Notes: generated by a model from the sequence alone, not told the origin. A stretch of 64,000 nt of DNA from Sinorhizobium sp. 6-70 (GCF_030124375.1 NZ_JASKLS010000021.1:1-64000), one strand, 5' to 3'; positions 18,059-26,356 are shown, numbered from the stretch's first letter. Translations and numbers: made by a program.

Positions 18059-18097
18059 AAAAGGGCCGCCCGTCATGATGGACTGGGCGGCCCTTTT
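18059..18097. terminator. Strong bidirectional terminator between the sRNA and prmA
   Basis: A perfect 13-bp stem (18059-18071 with 18085-18097) begins with AAAA and ends with TTTT, so it can act on both strands. It lies about 110 bases beyond the prmA stop codon on the minus strand and directly behind the sRNA's own terminator on the plus strand. Confidence 0.8.
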
Positions 18098-18210
18098 CGT
18101 TTTCTGTCCCTCTCGTATTGATGGCCGCAGCGGTCGCTTTGGACGAAAAACGCCGCGGCGACGGCGCTTTGTGCTGCATTGTCTCGCTTCAAGTGGGATG
18201 GCGCGATCCG

Positions 18211-19086
18211 CTATTTCGTCAGATGGATGGTGACCCAGCCGTTCCGCCAGATGGTGCGCGCATGTTTGAGGCGCTGGCCGTTATAGGCGGCGAGCACCTT
18301 CCAGCGCTGTTCGGCGAGGATCCCGGACAGAATGACCGAGCCACCGGGGGCGAGATTGGCGACGAGCTGCGGCGCCATCTTCATCAGCGGCCGCGCCAGG
18401 ATATTGGCGATGATCAGGTCGAAGGGGCCGTTGGCGCTGAACGCCGTCGAGTGGAAACCGGGAGCTGTGGCGAAGGTCATGCCGGTGGCGACGCCGTTGC
18501 GGCGGGCGTTTTCGCTCGCGACGCGGGTCGCGATCGGATCGATGTCGGTGGCGAGTACCGGCACATGCAGGAGTTTCCAGGCGGCGATTGCGAGCACGCC
18601 GCTGCCGGTTCCGAGGTCGAGGACGTTGCGGACCGGCCGCGTATGCGCGACGGAGGCGAATACCTCAAGGCACCCGGCCGTCGTGCCGTGGTGGCCGGTG
18701 CCGAAGGCCTGGCCGGCGTCGATCTCGATCGCGATCTCGCCGGTCCTTACCTTGTCGCGGTCATGCGAGCCGTGGACGACGAAGCGTCCGGCGCGCACCG
18801 GGGCGAGCCCTTCCAACGATTTGGCGATCCAGTCGATATCGGGCAGGACTTCCCGTTCGATCGGAAGATGGGAGAAATCCGCGGCCAGCGCTTCGGCGAG
18901 CCGCTCCCTGACGCTCTCCTCCTCGTCCGCCATCATGTAGACCGAGGCTTCCCAGACGTCGCACTTTTCGTCGATCTCCATCGTCGCGATGGCAAAGTCT
19001 TCGTCCTCGAAGATCGTGCTCATGACGTCGAGCACGGCCTCGACCTGTTTCTCGGTGCTGGTGACGAAAAGTCTTATCTCGCTCAA
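18211..19086 (-). CDS. prmA: Ribosomal protein L11 methyltransferase PrmA
   Basis: PrmA trimethylates ribosomal protein L11 using S-adenosylmethionine. The 291-residue protein has an N-terminal substrate-recognition domain (about 1-90) and a class I methyltransferase domain. The SAM motif LDLGTGSGVLAIAAWKL is present, as is the post-I segment DIDPIATRVASENARRNG and the NILARPLM motif typical of PrmA. AFGTGHHGTT just before motif I is also diagnostic. It is transcribed alone, with a mosaic repeat upstream and the terminator at 18059 downstream. Confidence 0.95.
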   Translation of the reverse strand: MSEIRLFVTSTEKQVEAVLDVMSTIFEDEDFAIATMEIDEKCDVWEASVYMMADEEESVRERLAEALAADFSHLPIEREVLPDIDWIAKSLEGLAPVRAGRFVVHGSHDRDKVRTGEIAIEIDAGQAFGTGHHGTTAGCLEVFASVAHTRPVRNVLDLGTGSGVLAIAAWKLLHVPVLATDIDPIATRVASENARRNGVATGMTFATAPGFHSTAFSANGPFDLIIANILARPLMKMAPQLVANLAPGGSVILSGILAEQRWKVLAAYNGQRLKHARTIWRNGWVTIHLTK

Positions 19087-19153
19087 CGGTGTGTCCTTCG
19101 GCTGTGGCTGGCCTCGCGGCTATCACGGATCAGGCTGAAACGCAAAGCGCCGG

Positions 19154-19259
19154 CTACTGCATGTTTCCCTAGGTCGTAACCGACTTCAGGGTAAAAACAT
19201 GCAGCAATTCAAAGTGCTACAGCGTCCTTTGCGCGTCCGATCGGACGCGCGGCGCTGTA
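19154..19259 (-). repeat. Rhizobial palindromic mosaic repeat, copy 5 (inverted)
   Basis: A complete inverted copy: CTACTGCATG, an imperfect inverted repeat, ACATGCAGCAATTCAAAGTG, CTACAGCGTCCTTTGCGCGT and GCGCGGCGCTGTAA. It fills the space between the prmA start and the end of the SCO1-like gene. Confidence 0.87.
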
Positions 19260-19296
19260 AGCCGGCGCTTTCAGGAATGGGAAGTGAAGTCGTCGC

Positions 19297-19899
19297 TCAA
19301 CCCTTGGTCAGGTTCTCGAGCTTCTGGACGGCGGTGTCCGGGTTCTCACCATAGGCGATCGTGCCGCTGAAGTGGCCGTTCGCGTCAAGCAGGAACACCG
19401 AGGCCGTGTGGTCCATGGTGTAGTCGCCGTTGGGATTCTTTTCGTCGACAGGCACCTTCTTGTAGTAGACGCGGTAGCCCTTAACCATTTCCAGCACCTT
19501 GTCCGGCGGTCCGGAAATACCGGTGATGCGCTTCGAGACATTGGAGACGTACTGGCCGAGAACGTCCGGGGTATCGCGCTCCGGGTCGACGGTGATGAAA
19601 TAAGCCTGCAGCTTGCTGCCGTCCGGATCGACCTTTTCGAGCCAGCCGTTCAGCTCGAAAAGCGTCGTCGGGCAGACTTCGGGGCAATGGGTGAAGCCGA
19701 AGAAAAGCGCGGTCGGCTTGCCGGCGAACGCCTGTTCGGTGATCGGCTTGCCGTCCTGTGCGACAAGCGCGAAGGGCACGCCGAAGGGGCCTGATGATGC
19801 CTGCTGCCGCGATTGCGTCATGTCGTAGGTGAGCCAGCCGAGGATCGCCACCATGACGAGGATGGCCGCCCAAAGGACGATGCGAATGGTTTTCATCAT
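19297..19899 (-). CDS. SCO1/SenC family copper chaperone
   Basis: SCO proteins help insert copper into the CuA site of cytochrome c oxidase. The 200-residue protein has one N-terminal membrane anchor (IVLWAAILVMVAILGWLTY) and a periplasmic thioredoxin-like domain. The copper-binding CxxxC is C72/C76 in HCPEVCPTT, and the third ligand is the His in YTMDHTASVFLL. A short membrane-protein gene lies upstream on the same strand. No cytochrome oxidase genes are in the window. Confidence 0.93.
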   Translation of the reverse strand: MMKTIRIVLWAAILVMVAILGWLTYDMTQSRQQASSGPFGVPFALVAQDGKPITEQAFAGKPTALFFGFTHCPEVCPTTLFELNGWLEKVDPDGSKLQAYFITVDPERDTPDVLGQYVSNVSKRITGISGPPDKVLEMVKGYRVYYKKVPVDEKNPNGDYTMDHTASVFLLDANGHFSGTIAYGENPDTAVQKLENLTKG

Positions 19900-20038
19900 T
19901 GCTACCGGTTTGCTGGGCCCTCGTAAGGGCCGTCAATGAACGTGGCGTTGTGATACCGCGTCACCACCACCGGCGCAAAGGGTGAATTGCCGCAGGTGGT
20001 TCATGCGGCAGCTGCGAAATCCGCTCCGAACAGGGGCG

Positions 20039-20197
20039 TCAGAAGCACCAGGAAATGCCGGCTTGGGCGAGCGATAGGAAGATGTCGGCGCCATGCGCGA
20101 TCCAGCCTCGGAAGGCCAGGAGTGCGACCAGCGCGAAGACACCCGCGACAAGGGCGAAGACGAGGGGCGATAGCGATTTCTTCGTGTCCGTGTGCAT
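20039..20197 (-). CDS. Small single-pass membrane protein
   Basis: From the ATG at 20197 the product is 52 residues: a charged N-terminus (MHTDTKKSLS), a transmembrane helix (VFALVAGVFALVALLAF), and a short tail. A longer in-frame start at 20272 is less likely. It is upstream of the SCO1-like gene on the same strand with a 140-base gap, and may be a cytochrome-oxidase-related accessory protein by position only. The function is unknown. Confidence 0.55.
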   Translation of the reverse strand: MHTDTKKSLSPLVFALVAGVFALVALLAFRGWIAHGADIFLSLAQAGISWCF

Positions 20198-20424
20198 AGG
20201 ACGATCATAACACTCGAAGGCGACAAGGAAAGAGGCGAGGACAAGCGGTTGATCCGCAGAGCTGGTAGCCATGTTTTAGCGAATGGTTAAGGTCTGTTTG
20301 CGAGTGTCGCCGAAAGCGGAGAAGTGCACACTTCGATATGACATGAGGTCATCCGGTTGATCGAGCCCGGCCTTCCGCATCGATCGCAACGGAGGACCTC
20401 GCCTGCCGCGGCGGGTCCATTGCC

Positions 20425-22521
20425 ATGGACTGCCAGTCAATGAACACCTCTCCATCCGTCGGACGCACCCTCTCGGTCAGCCAGAGACTGGCGACGCTTG
20501 CAGCCGCTGCCTTCCTTGGTTTTAGCTCGGTGCTCGCCGTCGGCTTGTACCAGGAGCGGCGATCGGAAGAGACGCTTGAAAAGGCGATTGCCGCCCAGCG
20601 CGGAATGAGGACGGCCGAGGAAATGCGGCTTGCCGGTCTTGAGCTGGTGCTCGCTGCAATGGATACGATCGTCGATCGCGACGAGGGCAAGATCCTGCCC
20701 GAGCGCGCGGCCCAAATCAAAGCTTCGCTTGCAGCGCTTGAGACAGGGAAAGCCGATGTCGAGGCGCTGGCGCGTCTCCTTGGCAAACCGGAAGTCGTCT
20801 CCAATTTCGATGCCGATCTTGCCGAACTGCACAAGGCGATCGAGGTGGATCTGAAGGCGCTGGTGGAGGCCGGAGCGCAAGCGGACGAATTCGCCCGCAT
20901 CGACGATGCGATCGACGGGGGCGGGGAGCGCGTCGGCGCCGCACTCGCTGAGTTGAGCAAAGCGGCCGCCGGCCTTGCTTCCGCGCGCATCGCCGAGACC
21001 GAGGCGGCATCAACAAATGCACTCATCCTGCAGGCAACCGCCGGGCTGCTGGCGATGGCGACCTTGCTGGCGCTGATCTGGTTCCACGGCAATGTTTTGC
21101 GCCGGGGTATCCTCGGCTTGCGCGACGGCATGCAGCGGATCCATTCGGGCGACTTGAACGCCAGCGTGGCTGGGCTCGGGCGCGGTGACGAAATCGGCGA
21201 GATGGCTCGGTCGGTAGAGCTCTTCCGGGCGTCGGCGATCGAAAAACGCTCGCTGGAGCAGAACGCGATGGCGAGCCGCAGAGAAATCGAGGAGGTGCGT
21301 CAGCGCCAGGAAGCCGAGCGCGATCAGGCTGTCGCCCGCATCAAGACCGCGGTCGATGCGCTGGGACGGGCGCTCAACCAGCTTTCCGAGGGCAATCTGG
21401 CGGTCGCGATCCGCGAACCTTTCGCAGACGGTTTCGATGTACTACGCCGCGATTTCAACAACACCGTCGAACGGCTGAGCCACGTTCTCTCGAGCGTCAA
21501 GGAGAACGCCGTTTCGATCGAAACGAACGGCCGGCAGATGCGCAGCGCCGCTGACGATCTGGCCCGGCGAACGGAACGGCAGGCGGCGTCGCTCGAGCAG
21601 ACCTCGGCCGCTTTGGAGGAAATCACCGTTACGGTGAAGACCGCGACCGAGCGCGCCGAAGAGGCAAGCCGCATGGTCGGCGAGACGCGCACCAATGCGG
21701 AAGAGTCCGGACGCATCGTCGGCGAAGCGATCTCGGCGATGGCGCGCATCGAGGGTGCCTCCAACGAAATCGGCAAGATCATCAACGTCATCGACGAGAT
21801 CGCCTTCCAGACGAACCTTCTGGCGCTCAATGCCGGCGTCGAGGCGGCGCGGGCAGGCGAGGCGGGCAAGGGCTTTGCCGTCGTTGCCCAGGAGGTCCGG
21901 GAACTGGCCCAGCGGGCTGCTGGCGCGGCGAAGGATATCAAGGCGCTCGTTACGCGATCCGGCAACGAGGTGGGAACCGGCGTGAAGCTGGTGCAGGCGA
22001 CCGGCGAGGCGCTTGGCCGCATCGGCGCCGACGTCGCGCGCATCAACGAACATATGAGCTCGATCGTAATGGCGGCGAGGGAGCAGTCGACGGGGCTTAA
22101 CGAAATCAGCACCGCGGTCGGCCAACTCGACCAGATGACGCAGCAGAACGCTGCGATGGTGGAGCAGACCAACGCTTCGAGCCACACGCTCGCGCAGGAC
22201 GCCGAGAAGCTCAGCGAACTCGTCGGCCAGTTCCGCCACGGGCAGGTGAGCGAGGCAGCGTTCCGGAAGGCCGCTCCTGCTCCCGCGCAGCCCTCTGTCA
22301 AGGCCGGCGCTCCGACCAAGGCGAACATTCCGGTCCGGGCCGGCAACGCGGCCTCCGCAAGGCCGGTGCCGCTGCGCAAACCCGCGGCCGCACAGGCATC
22401 CACCCGTCCAGCTCCATCCCCCGCCAAGGCCCTGATGGGCAAACTGGCGGGCGCTTTCGGCAACAAGCCGGGCTCCGTACCGTCCGTTACGGCCTCCGGC
22501 GATAATTGGGAAGAATTCTGA
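20425..22521 (+). CDS. Methyl-accepting chemotaxis protein
   Basis: This is a transmembrane chemoreceptor of up to 698 residues. It has an N-terminal helix (LATLAAAAFLGFSSVLAVG), a periplasmic helical sensor region of about 150 residues, a second membrane helix (LQATAGLLAMATLLALIWF), a HAMP domain, and a second HAMP-like segment. The signalling hairpin tip is DEIAFQTNLLALNAGVEAARAGE. An Ala/Pro-rich tail ends in NWEEF, matching the aromatic pentapeptide that tethers CheR/CheB in E. coli Tar/Tsr. The start may instead be the ATG at 20440. It is cotranscribed with cheW. Confidence 0.95.
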   Translation: MDCQSMNTSPSVGRTLSVSQRLATLAAAAFLGFSSVLAVGLYQERRSEETLEKAIAAQRGMRTAEEMRLAGLELVLAAMDTIVDRDEGKILPERAAQIKASLAALETGKADVEALARLLGKPEVVSNFDADLAELHKAIEVDLKALVEAGAQADEFARIDDAIDGGGERVGAALAELSKAAAGLASARIAETEAASTNALILQATAGLLAMATLLALIWFHGNVLRRGILGLRDGMQRIHSGDLNASVAGLGRGDEIGEMARSVELFRASAIEKRSLEQNAMASRREIEEVRQRQEAERDQAVARIKTAVDALGRALNQLSEGNLAVAIREPFADGFDVLRRDFNNTVERLSHVLSSVKENAVSIETNGRQMRSAADDLARRTERQAASLEQTSAALEEITVTVKTATERAEEASRMVGETRTNAEESGRIVGEAISAMARIEGASNEIGKIINVIDEIAFQTNLLALNAGVEAARAGEAGKGFAVVAQEVRELAQRAAGAAKDIKALVTRSGNEVGTGVKLVQATGEALGRIGADVARINEHMSSIVMAAREQSTGLNEISTAVGQLDQMTQQNAAMVEQTNASSHTLAQDAEKLSELVGQFRHGQVSEAAFRKAAPAPAQPSVKAGAPTKANIPVRAGNAASARPVPLRKPAAAQASTRPAPSPAKALMGKLAGAFGNKPGSVPSVTASGDNWEEF

Positions 22522-22523
22522 TC

Positions 22524-22988
22524 ATGAGCAACGCTATCAAGCAGTCCGGCGCCTACCTCGAAATCGTCTCCTTCCACCTCGGAGACCAGGAGTTCTGCAT
22601 CGACATCATGGCGATCCGCGAAATTCGCGGCTGGGCGCCGGTCACGCCGATGCCGCATACACCGCCTTATGTGCTTGGCCTCATCAACCTGCGCGGCGCC
22701 GTGATCCCGGTGATCGACATGGCCTGCCGCCTCGGCATGAAGATGACCGAGCCGTCCGAACGCTCGGCGATCATCGTTACCGACATCAACGGCAAGCTCG
22801 TCGGCCTCTTGGTCGAGCAGGTTTCCGACATGATGACGATCCGCAGCGAAGACCTGCAGCCGGCACCGGAGATCATTCCGGAGGCACAGCGGGCCTTCTG
22901 CCGGGGCATCGTCGCGCTCGAAAAGACGATGGTCTGCTTCCTCAATCTCGATACGGTCATCGCCGACGAGCTGGCGCAGGCGGCATAG
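22524..22988 (+). CDS. cheW: Chemotaxis coupling protein CheW
   Basis: CheW links chemoreceptors to the CheA kinase. From the ATG at 22524 the protein is 155 residues and shows the typical fold. It has FHLGDQEFCIDIMAIREI, the conserved PYVLGLINLRGAVIPVIDM segment, and a C-terminal hydrophobic strand. It begins two bases after the MCP stop codon. No cheA, cheR, cheB or cheY is nearby, so this receptor/coupler pair must plug into a che operon elsewhere. A terminator follows. Confidence 0.96.
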   Translation: MSNAIKQSGAYLEIVSFHLGDQEFCIDIMAIREIRGWAPVTPMPHTPPYVLGLINLRGAVIPVIDMACRLGMKMTEPSERSAIIVTDINGKLVGLLVEQVSDMMTIRSEDLQPAPEIIPEAQRAFCRGIVALEKTMVCFLNLDTVIADELAQAA

Positions 22989-23014
22989 CCTCAACGCAAG
23001 CCCTGACATACTGC

Positions 23015-23043
23015 AAAAGGCCCGCTTCGGCGGGCCTTTTCGC
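23015..23043 (+). terminator. Rho-independent terminator of the mcp-cheW operon
   Basis: An 11-bp stem (23015-23025 with 23030-23040) is closed by a TTCG tetraloop and ends in TTTTCG. It lies 27 bases after the cheW stop codon. Confidence 0.9.
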
Positions 23044-23129
23044 ACGACGACGATGCAGATCGGCCCGGGTTTGCGCCGGGCGTTTCAGAGTTCGACGGGC
23101 AAGGCTGCCCCGACAGTCGGCGCTTTCCA

Positions 23130-23154
23130 GGAACACGAGCGCGGTGCAGGCGTT
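23130..23154 (+). promoter_or_regulatory. EcfG (RpoE2)-type promoter of the first exported protein
   Basis: GGAAC (23130-23134), 16 bases, then CGTT (23151-23154) matches the alphaproteobacterial general-stress sigma factor consensus GGAAC-N16/17-CGTT exactly. It lies about 90 bases before the ATG at 23244, and an equivalent site sits before the paralogous gene downstream. Confidence 0.7.
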
Positions 23155-23243
23155 ATCCCATAACAGCATGGGAGGACCCTATGCTGAAAAACCACGGCGT
23201 CCCTCGGGAGGCGGGGTGCTGCTACAGACACAGGAGCAATGCC

Positions 23244-23579
23244 ATGAGAGTTTCCATGAAAACATCTTTGGCCGCGTTTGTCCTCTCGTCTGCCCTTGCA
23301 GGCGTTGCTGGTTCGGCCGTTGCCGACAGCTACTATCAGGGCATCGATCCGCATAATCCTCCTGGGACTCAGAACAGAGGAACGATGTTAGTACCCATGC
23401 AAAGACGCCCGTACTATGTCGATGAAATGCCGACGGGCAGCATCTACGTCGATCCGATGGCGACAGGTAGCGTCAGCGGAGCCCCTGGTCGCGTGCGTGA
23501 GCAGTATCGGGACGAATACCAGGGTGGCGGTCAAGGCGACTACTACCAGGGTATCATGCCCCCGGCACCGGTTCCCTGA
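23244..23579 (+). CDS. Small exported protein of the DSYYQGIDP repeat pair, copy 1
   Basis: From the ATG at 23244 the product is 111 residues with a signal peptide (MKTSLAAFVLSSALAGVAGSAVA, cleavage before DSYYQG). The mature part is Tyr/Pro/Gly-rich and apparently unstructured, with motifs DSYYQGIDPHNPPGTQN, VDEMPTGSI and GDYYQGIMPP. These three motifs recur in the gene at 23884. An in-frame ATG at 23181, with GGGAGGA before it, is an alternative start giving 132 residues. An EcfG-type promoter at 23130 suggests general-stress control. Function is unknown; a cell-envelope role in the periplasm is a guess. Confidence 0.75.
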   Translation: MRVSMKTSLAAFVLSSALAGVAGSAVADSYYQGIDPHNPPGTQNRGTMLVPMQRRPYYVDEMPTGSIYVDPMATGSVSGAPGRVREQYRDEYQGGGQGDYYQGIMPPAPVP

Positions 23580-23804
23580 GTGACAGCATAGTCTGGATCT
23601 TACCGATATATTGTTGATTGCAGGACGGCGCGTGATCAGCGTCGCCATTGCGCGGGGAGCGGCTTGTTCTCGATCGACACCTCGGGTCTTCGACCTGCCA
23701 TATGCGATTTTGGCAGGGCCGGCGACAGCGGCGTCAAGTTACAGTTGCGTAATATTCCATCACGGTTGCATGAGTCATTCGTGACAAAACGTCACCGCTT
23801 GCAA
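23580..23804 (+). other. Spacer between the two exported-protein genes
   Basis: The 304-base gap between the paralogues ends with the EcfG-type promoter of the second gene (listed separately). The remainder, 23580-23804, contains only short open frames without signal peptides, ribosome-binding sites or recognisable similarity. No clear terminator follows the first gene, so read-through is possible. Confidence 0.4.
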
Positions 23805-23829
23805 GGAACAACTGCTCCCAAAAGGTGTT
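23805..23829 (+). promoter_or_regulatory. EcfG (RpoE2)-type promoter of the second exported protein
   Basis: GGAAC (23805-23809), 16 bases, then TGTT (23826-23829), followed by ATCC as in the first copy (GTTATCC in both). It is 55 bases before the ATG at 23884. The position and surrounding sequence match the promoter of the paralogue, so the promoter was duplicated with the gene. Confidence 0.65.
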
Positions 23830-23883
23830 ATCCTTTCGGTATCCGTTGGAGGCCGGATGCTGAATGAACATAGGAGCAATGTC

Positions 23884-24189
23884 ATGAAAGTTTCGCTGAA
23901 AACATCAGTTGTTGCATTTGCCCTGTCCTCCGTACTCGGCGCCGCGGCGCCAGCCTTTGCGGACTCCTATTACCAGGGCATCGACCCGAACAACCCTCCG
24001 GGCACGCAGAACCAGGTACGAGCCCCTGTGATGCAGAGCCGGGGCGCTCCGGCCACTGTTGACGAGATGCCGACAGGCAGCATCGACAACGGCCGGGTCA
24101 TATATCCGAACAGTGGGTCCTCCTATCAGCCACGCTATAACGGCGGTGATGGCGATTATTACCGCGGTATCGTACCCCCGACACCCTGA
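23884..24189 (+). CDS. Small exported protein of the DSYYQGIDP repeat pair, copy 2
   Basis: This 101-residue paralogue of the 23244 gene starts MKVSLKTSVVAFALSSVLGA, with predicted cleavage after AFA, leaving a mature protein beginning DSYYQGIDPNNPPGTQN. VDEMPTGSI and GDYYRGIVPPTP are also shared. The middle section between motifs diverges freely, suggesting that only the motifs are under constraint. Both genes have AGGAGCAATG before the ATG and a second in-frame ATG further up (here 23857, after GGAGG). It ends at the terminator at 24217. Confidence 0.75.
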   Translation: MKVSLKTSVVAFALSSVLGAAAPAFADSYYQGIDPNNPPGTQNQVRAPVMQSRGAPATVDEMPTGSIDNGRVIYPNSGSSYQPRYNGGDGDYYRGIVPPTP

Positions 24190-24216
24190 CATTCGGATAA
24201 CGTGAACAATCTTCTC

Positions 24217-24250
24217 TCAAGGCGGGGCGGGACAACCCGCCTTGATTTTT
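24217..24250 (+). terminator. Rho-independent terminator of the exported-protein locus
   Basis: A 10-bp stem (24217-24226 with 24236-24245) is followed by TTTTT. It is 27 bases after the stop codon of the second exported protein. Confidence 0.8.
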
Positions 24251-24284
24251 GGGCCGCCTTGATTTTTGCGCCGCCTTGATTTTT
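24237..24284 (+). repeat. Tandem triplication of the terminator's 3' arm
   Basis: CCGCCTTGATTTTT occurs three times at 24237, 24254 and 24271, period 17. The first copy is the 3' arm and T-tract of the terminator; the other two lack a matching 5' arm of their own but could compete for it. The creA gene ends eight bases beyond. Confidence 0.8.
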
Positions 24285-24291
24285 GCGGGCG

Positions 24292-24786
24292 CTATTGCGG
24301 GCGCCCTTTCTCCCAGGTGACGGTCTGGCCAAACAGCGGCACGGTGGTGATCGACATCTTGGCCGATCCATCCGTCAGTTGTCGCGAATGCGCGAGGTAA
24401 ATCAGCGTGTCATTGGCCTTGTCGTAGATGCGGGTCACCAGAAGATCCTTCCAGATCAGCGATAGGCCGGAGCGGAAAACCTCTTCCCCTTCCTTCGACA
24501 GATCGATGTCGCCGATACTGATCGGCCCGGTCTGCCGGCAGGCGATCGAATTGTTGGACGGATCCTCGAACCAGTTGCCGTTCTTCAGACGGTCGATCAC
24601 GCTGCGATCGAAATAGGTCACGTGGCAGGTGACGCCGTTGACCTTGGGGTCGCGGACGGCGTCGATCTTGATGTCGTTGCCGAGCCAGTCGACGCCCACT
24701 TGGCCGACCGTTTCGGCGCGTGCGGGGAGGGACGCTGCGGCACAGGCCAGGCTGGCGAGCAGCAGCATGCGGATGGGGCGGAACAT
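24292..24786 (-). CDS. creA: CreA family periplasmic protein
   Basis: From the ATG at 24786 the protein is 164 residues with a signal peptide (MLLLASLACAAASLPARAE). The mature part matches the CreA/YjaI family: VGQVGVDWLGNDIKIDAVRDPKVNGVTCHV, the C(H)V...IACRQTG cysteine pair, and DTLIYLAHSRQL. CreA is a conserved exported protein of unknown function in Gram-negative bacteria. The open frame reaches 24909, but the added residues are not signal-like. It is convergent with the exported-protein locus. Confidence 0.9.
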   Translation of the reverse strand: MFRPIRMLLLASLACAAASLPARAETVGQVGVDWLGNDIKIDAVRDPKVNGVTCHVTYFDRSVIDRLKNGNWFEDPSNNSIACRQTGPISIGDIDLSKEGEEVFRSGLSLIWKDLLVTRIYDKANDTLIYLAHSRQLTDGSAKMSITTVPLFGQTVTWEKGRPQ

Positions 24787-24905
24787 GAAATACTCTCCGA
24801 TGGATTGCAGCGTTGAGATAGGTGGTGGACGCGGCAATACAAGGCGAGCGGCTGGCACGTGGCTGGTCTGCCAAGGCATTCGGCGCTCAGCTAAGGGCAT
24901 GAATG

Positions 24906-26180
24906 TCAAGGCCGATGCCGGCGCGTCGCGCGACGCGGAGCAGCCTTCTCCGGATCCGGACTATCGTACTGGCGCAACTGCGCCGCTGCCGCCGCGAGTG
25001 CGCGGGCGCTCGAGTCGATCTGGCGCTGTCTGGCGATCGTACAGCGGTCGCGGCCGTCCGCCTTGGAATCGTAGAGCGCCAGATCGGCGCGGATCATCAC
25101 GTCGGTAATCGCGTCGCCCGGCACTGCGGCGGCGATGCCGATGCTGACAGTCAGCCGGATGCGTTGATGGACGCGGCTGACGGGTGTTTCGCGCACTGTT
25201 CGGCAGATTGCCTCGGCGAGCGCAGTCGCCTGCTCTTCGGTGTGGTCCGGCAGGATCAGGCCGAATTCCTCGCCGCCGATCCGGCCAAAAGCACCACGGC
25301 CGTCGAGGAAGGCGGACACGGTCTCGGCGAAATGCTTGAGCGCAATATCGCCGCAGGCGTGGCCGTAATGGTCATTGATCTGCTTGAAATAGTCGAGATC
25401 GAGAAGCAGGAAGGCAAGCGGCCGGTTACGGGCGAGGCAGTTGGCGAAAACCCGTTCTCCGGCCTCGATCAGCGCCGCGCGCGACAAGGCGCCGGTCAGT
25501 CCGTCGCGGGCAATCGTTGTCCTGAGACCGGCGATGATGCGGCCCTGGACGGTGAATATCACGGCGACGAACAGGAGCGGCAGAAAGGCAACCCGCATTG
25601 CCGCGACTGCGAACTCGAAGGCGACAGCCGTGTGGGAAGCGGAAGCCCCCGTCTTCTGATGGAGGGGGCTGAGCGCATAAACCAGCGCAGCGCAGCCCAT
25701 GGCGGCCGAAATGACGATGACCGCCTGGCACGCTTGTCGCGCCTTCGGCCAGCGATCAAGTGCGGCGAGGCCGGCGACGAGAAGAAGGGCGGAGGCAAGA
25801 CCGACCGCAATCAGCAGTTGGGGGCCGAGGCTGCCGTCATCGTTCAACGAGACGACCAGGCCGACAATGCCGGCGGTTAGCGCCAGTGCCGGTAACAGGA
25901 AAGCGGGAGCGGATAGCGCGAGGAGACCGCGGAACCCCAGAAGGATGAAGAGGGATGCGGATATCAGCGCGGCGTGGCCCAGCATAACGGGAAAAAAGGC
26001 AGAGACTATATCCGCAACCATCACCGAGGCGATTGCGACCACCGAAAGCGCGCAGCCGAGGCAAAAAAACTGCACGCCGGCCACTGCCGTCTGCCGCAGC
26101 GACAATAGGACCGGCAGCATCATCAAAAGCGCCAACAGCGATATGGCAGGGAGAAAGCTCATTTCGAAACGGCCTGTCAT
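24906..26180 (-). CDS. Membrane-bound GGDEF diguanylate cyclase
   Basis: The protein has about six N-terminal membrane helices (from FLPAISLLALLMMLPVLLSL to about residue 230) and a C-terminal GGDEF domain with an intact active site GGEEFG. The RxxD autoinhibitory I-site expected just before it is absent (DGRGAFGRI precedes GGEEF). It therefore probably makes cyclic di-GMP without classical product inhibition. Start codon is uncertain: ATGs at 26162, 26180 and 26309 are all in frame and none has a strong ribosome-binding site. It is divergent from the phosphoribosyltransferase gene. Confidence 0.85.
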   Translation of the reverse strand: MTGRFEMSFLPAISLLALLMMLPVLLSLRQTAVAGVQFFCLGCALSVVAIASVMVADIVSAFFPVMLGHAALISASLFILLGFRGLLALSAPAFLLPALALTAGIVGLVVSLNDDGSLGPQLLIAVGLASALLLVAGLAALDRWPKARQACQAVIVISAAMGCAALVYALSPLHQKTGASASHTAVAFEFAVAAMRVAFLPLLFVAVIFTVQGRIIAGLRTTIARDGLTGALSRAALIEAGERVFANCLARNRPLAFLLLDLDYFKQINDHYGHACGDIALKHFAETVSAFLDGRGAFGRIGGEEFGLILPDHTEEQATALAEAICRTVRETPVSRVHQRIRLTVSIGIAAAVPGDAITDVMIRADLALYDSKADGRDRCTIARQRQIDSSARALAAAAAQLRQYDSPDPEKAAPRRATRRHRP

Positions 26181-26356
26181 GCTAAAATAGAAAGGCGGCT
26201 TACGTTCCAGCCAATATGCGACATCAATTGGTACCTGTGGCGCATTAACGAAAGCCGGCAAAATTTGATGCAATTTTAGCGATTGGTCTGCCGCAATGCG
26301 GTTGTGCATATCGGCGCGAGAGTGCCGCCGCGGCGAGGCCGGCGGGAGCGGATGCG

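Noticed and set aside
17700..18233. Short open frames on both strands across the sRNA region
   Set aside because: They lack ribosome-binding sites and overlap the hairpins and terminators, which explain the sequence better.
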